From: JAFAXD01 sp035472475
Lineage (GTDB): Bacteria; Pseudomonadota; Alphaproteobacteria; Rhizobiales; Xanthobacteraceae
DNA: 8,795 bases
Assembly (NCBI GenBank): GCA_035472475.1
Contig: DATIPA010000167.1
Location: 1-8,795, forward strand
Direction: 5' to 3'
Shown here piece by piece: positions 7,215 through 8,795 of this stretch. Within the stretch, counting starts at the first letter, position 1; each line of letters opens with the position of its first letter. The position numbers were made by a program, and so were the translations under genes. Below the pieces are notes generated by a model. The model was not told where the DNA came from and did not search any database. It saw only the letters and a list, made by a program, of their open reading frames with translations.

Positions 7215-7224
7215 GCTTGCAAGC
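7215..7224. repeat. Palindrome GCTTGCAAGC, possible operator
   Basis: A perfect 10-bp palindrome in the divergent msrQ-ilvI intergenic region, about 67 nt upstream of the msrQ start and upstream of the predicted ilvI promoter. Two direct copies of AGCGGGCT lie just beyond it (7234-7241 and 7263-7270). A regulator-binding role is possible but unproven; short palindromes also arise by chance. Confidence 0.3.
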
Positions 7225-7275
7225 TTTTGTGAAAGCGGGCTATCGCTCGCACCACGCCTTTGAGCGGGCTTTTTG

Positions 7276-7303
7276 CTTGACGGGCGAGGCCGGGCCCTAT
7301 AGG
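7276..7303 (+). promoter_or_regulatory. Predicted sigma70-type promoter for the ilvI leader
   Basis: CTTGAC (7276-7281) and CTATAG (7297-7302), or TATAGG (7298-7303), resemble the alphaproteobacterial housekeeping consensus CTTGAC-N17-CTATAT with a slightly short spacer of 15-16 nt. Transcription would begin near 7309-7312, leaving about 28 nt before the leader-peptide ATG. The -10 element sits in the centre of a palindrome (CCCTATAGGG at 7295-7304, flanked by GG and a mismatched TCC), which could be an operator. The position, upstream of a leader ORF and terminator, supports the call. Confidence 0.55.
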
Positions 7304-7337
7304 GTCCCGCGCAACTTTAGGATCGCTGAGAGCCGCA

Positions 7338-7400
7338 ATGCGCAATTTTATTACTCTGGCGCTTGTAATCGTAGGAAGGCGCGTCGCCGAGGGTGGTTAG
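7338..7400 (+). CDS. Branched-chain amino-acid leader peptide (attenuator ORF)
   Basis: A 20-codon ORF (ATG 7338, TAG 7398-7400) starting MRNFITLALVIVGRR. In residues 5-12 (ITLALVIV) six of eight are Ile, Leu or Val, the end products of the pathway that ilvI starts. GAGAG at 7328-7332 is a possible Shine-Dalgarno, 5 nt before the ATG. The ORF lies between a sigma70-like promoter and a Rho-independent terminator, about 90 nt before the ilvI start. In known ilv/leu leaders, a ribosome stalled at such codons for lack of charged tRNA changes the RNA fold and lets transcription pass the terminator; a ribosome that reaches the stop codon lets the terminator form. The composition and position are seen directly; function is inferred from this known mechanism. 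The stop codon lies in the loop of a leader hairpin (7391-7407). Confidence 0.8.
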   Translation: MRNFITLALVIVGRRVAEGG

Positions 7401-7426
7401 GCCACCCGCGATGGTCGGCGATGCGC
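7379..7426 (+). promoter_or_regulatory. Leader RNA stem upstream of the attenuator terminator
   Basis: Bases 7379-7390 pair with 7415-7426 in a 12-bp stem with a single G-U (7383/7422). It encloses a second hairpin, GGGTGG (7391-7396) with CCACCC (7402-7407), whose 5-nt loop holds most of the leader stop codon. A ribosome at the stop codon would cover and melt this structure; one stalled on the Ile/Leu/Val codons would leave most of it free. That is the placement expected of an antiterminator or pause structure. Its 3' arm ends 2 nt before the terminator stem, so I cannot show from base pairing alone that the two exclude each other. Confidence 0.6.
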
Positions 7427-7428
7427 AC

Positions 7429-7454
7429 AGGGGCTTTTGGGCCCCTTTTTTATT
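7429..7454 (+). terminator. Rho-independent terminator (ilvI attenuator)
   Basis: AGGGGC (7429-7434), loop TTTTGG, then GCCCC with the first T (7441-7446), followed by a run of six T (7446-7451) and ATT. It is a textbook intrinsic terminator, located 29 nt after the leader-peptide stop and before the ilvI ribosome binding site, so it can only serve as a conditional (attenuator) terminator for ilvI. It is oriented to stop + strand transcription. Confidence 0.85.
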
Positions 7455-7479
7455 GTCCAGGACGACCGATAGAACGCTT

Positions 7480-7486
7480 GGAGTGA
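7480..7486 (+). promoter_or_regulatory. Ribosome binding site of ilvI
   Basis: GGAGTGA ends 3 nt before the ATG at 7490, with its GGAG core 6 nt from it. It lies after the attenuator terminator, so it is present only in read-through transcripts. Confidence 0.75.
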
Positions 7487-7489
7487 GCA

Positions 7490-8795
7490 ATGGCACAAGA
7501 AATGACCGGCGCCGAAATGGTGATCGCGGCACTTGCCGATCAGGGCGTTGAGGACATTTTCGGCTACCCGGGCGGGGCCGTGCTCCCGATCTATGATGCG
7601 CTCTTTCACCAAGAGAAGGTGCGCCACATCCTGGTGCGCCACGAACAGGGGGCTGTCCACGCCGCCGAGGGGTATGCCCGCTCGACCGGCAAGGTCGGGG
7701 CGGTCCTGGTGACATCCGGGCCCGGTGCGACCAACGCCGTCACTGGCTTGACCGACGCGCTGATGGATTCGGTCCCGCTCGTGTGCATCACCGGGCAGGT
7801 TCCAACCCACCTGATCGGCAACGATGCGTTTCAGGAATGCGACACCGTCGGCATCACGCGGCCGTGCACCAAGCACAACTATCTGGTCAAGGACGTGGCC
7901 GACCTGCCGCGCGTGCTGCACGAGGCGTTCTACGTCGCCGGCAGCGGACGCCCGGGTCCGGTTGTGGTCGATATCCCGAAGGATGTGCAGTTCGCCAAGG
8001 GCGTCTACTTCAAGCCCAACGAATTTCCGCACAAGGGCTATCGTCCCAAGCTCAAGGGCGACCTCGACAAGATCAAGGCCGCAATCGAGATGATGCGACA
8101 AGCGCGGCGTCCGGTGTTTTACACCGGCGGCGGCGTGATCAACTCCGGGAGCGAGGCCACACATCTGCTGCGCGAGCTGGTCCGGCTGACCGGGTTTCCG
8201 ATCACGTCGACCCTGCTTGGGCTCGGCGCCTATCCGGCGTCCGATCCGCAGTGGCTCGGCATGCTCGGCATGCACGGAACGTACGAGGCCAACATGTCGA
8301 TGCACGATTGCGACCTGATGATCTGCATCGGTGCGCGCTTCGACGACCGTATCACCGGTCGGCTCGACGCGTTCGCGCCGGGTTCGAAAAAGATTCACGT
8401 CGACATCGATCCGTCCTCCATCAACAAGAACGTCAAGGTCGATTTGCCGATCGTGGGCGATTGCGCGCACGTTCTCGAGGATATGGTCCGGCTGTGGCGA
8501 TCGAGTGCTGCTTCGCCAGATCCGGCGGCGCTCAAGGCTTGGTGGACGCAGATCGACAAGTGGCGCGCCCGTAAGTCGCTCAGTACAAGAACTCGTCCGA
8601 TATCATCAAGCCGCAGTACGCAATCGAGCGGCTATATGCGGCGACGCGCGGTCACAACGTCTACATCACCACCGAGGTCGGGCAGCATCAGATGTGGGCG
8701 GCGCAATTCTTCAAGTTCGAAGAGCCGAACCACTGGATGACGTCGGGAGGGCTCGGCACCATGGGTTACGGCCTGCCGGCCGCGGTCGGCGTGCA
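7490..8795 (+). CDS. ilvI: Acetolactate synthase large (catalytic) subunit, frameshifted and cut by the window edge
   Basis: A ThDP-dependent enzyme (AHAS, also called IlvB) that condenses pyruvate with pyruvate or 2-oxobutyrate, the first common step of valine/leucine/isoleucine synthesis; it works with a small regulatory subunit, IlvH/IlvN, probably encoded beyond the window. The N-terminal ThDP (PYR) domain shows FGYPGGAVLPIYDAL and the catalytic Glu E52 in VRHEQGAVHAAEGYA, with TSGPGATNAVTGLTDA. The central domain follows, with RPVFYTGGGV, GMLGMHGTYEAN and GARFDDRITGRLDAF. Frame 1 is sound to WRARKSL (about residue 364, to 8581), then becomes nonsense and stops at 8740. The family sequence resumes in another frame at 8581 (QYKNSSDIIKPQYAIERLY, TTEVGQHQMWAAQFF, GGLGTMGYGLPAA) and runs off the edge, as if one base were missing. 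Expression is probably under the leader attenuator upstream. Confidence 0.92.
8579..8583 (+). other. Apparent one-base deletion (frameshift) in ilvI
   Basis: In CGCTCAGTAC the upstream frame reads TCG-CTC-AGT, while the conserved downstream sequence needs CAG-TAC-AAG starting at 8581. Adding one base here (for example CTC-CAG) joins the two halves into a normal acetolactate synthase with no other change. No intervening stop or second lesion is seen, which fits a recent single-base loss or a sequencing/assembly error. I see no slippery heptamer suggesting programmed frameshifting. Confidence 0.85.

Noticed and set aside
7397..8470. 357-codon open frame on the - strand opposite ilvI
   Set aside because: Antisense shadow of ilvI that also runs through the attenuator; rich in His/Arg/Asp with no recognisable family.
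8579..8590. Programmed ribosomal frameshifting in ilvI
   Set aside because: No slippery heptamer or downstream structure is evident, and acetolactate synthase genes are not known to use it; a one-base loss is simpler.

Overview
The window is a GC-rich chromosomal segment with the gene order and protein style of an alphaproteobacterium, most likely of the Hyphomicrobiales (Rhizobiales; Bradyrhizobium/Rhodopseudomonas-like). This rests on compact HflK/HflC proteins, a DUF2065 gene beside them, an extended MsrQ and a CTTGAC-type promoter. The genus is inference. All full-length genes are ordinary housekeeping families. I see no mobile element, CRISPR array, tRNA or rRNA.

Left part (26-3992, + strand): a membrane/periplasm quality-control cluster. 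hflK and hflC overlap by ATGA and encode the two SPFH partners of the FtsH protease. A small two-helix DUF2065 protein follows, then a DegP/HtrA periplasmic protease with signal peptide, His-Asp-Ser triad and two PDZ domains. A GC-rich hairpin (4011-4028) closes this cluster. A small GNAT acetyltransferase (4082-4522) lies between it and the next gene and ends 10 nt from the convergent serB.

Middle part (4533-7148): serB (phosphoserine phosphatase, - strand) and miaA (tRNA dimethylallyltransferase, + strand) are divergent, and their start codons overlap in one CATG at 5424-5427. miaA runs convergently into msrQ (haem membrane subunit of the periplasmic methionine sulfoxide reductase system, - strand) with a 73-nt coding overlap.

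Right part (7149-8795): 341 nt of non-coding DNA separates msrQ from ilvI (acetolactate synthase large subunit). It holds a sigma70-like promoter, a 20-codon leader peptide very rich in Ile/Leu/Val codons, a 12-bp leader stem and a Rho-independent terminator just before the ilvI ribosome binding site. This is the layout of a branched-chain amino-acid transcription attenuator and is the most interesting regulatory element here. ilvI carries an apparent one-base deletion near codon 364 (about 8579-8583), after which the protein continues in another frame to the window edge. It is either a sequencing error or a broken gene. I found no convincing undescribed multi-gene system.
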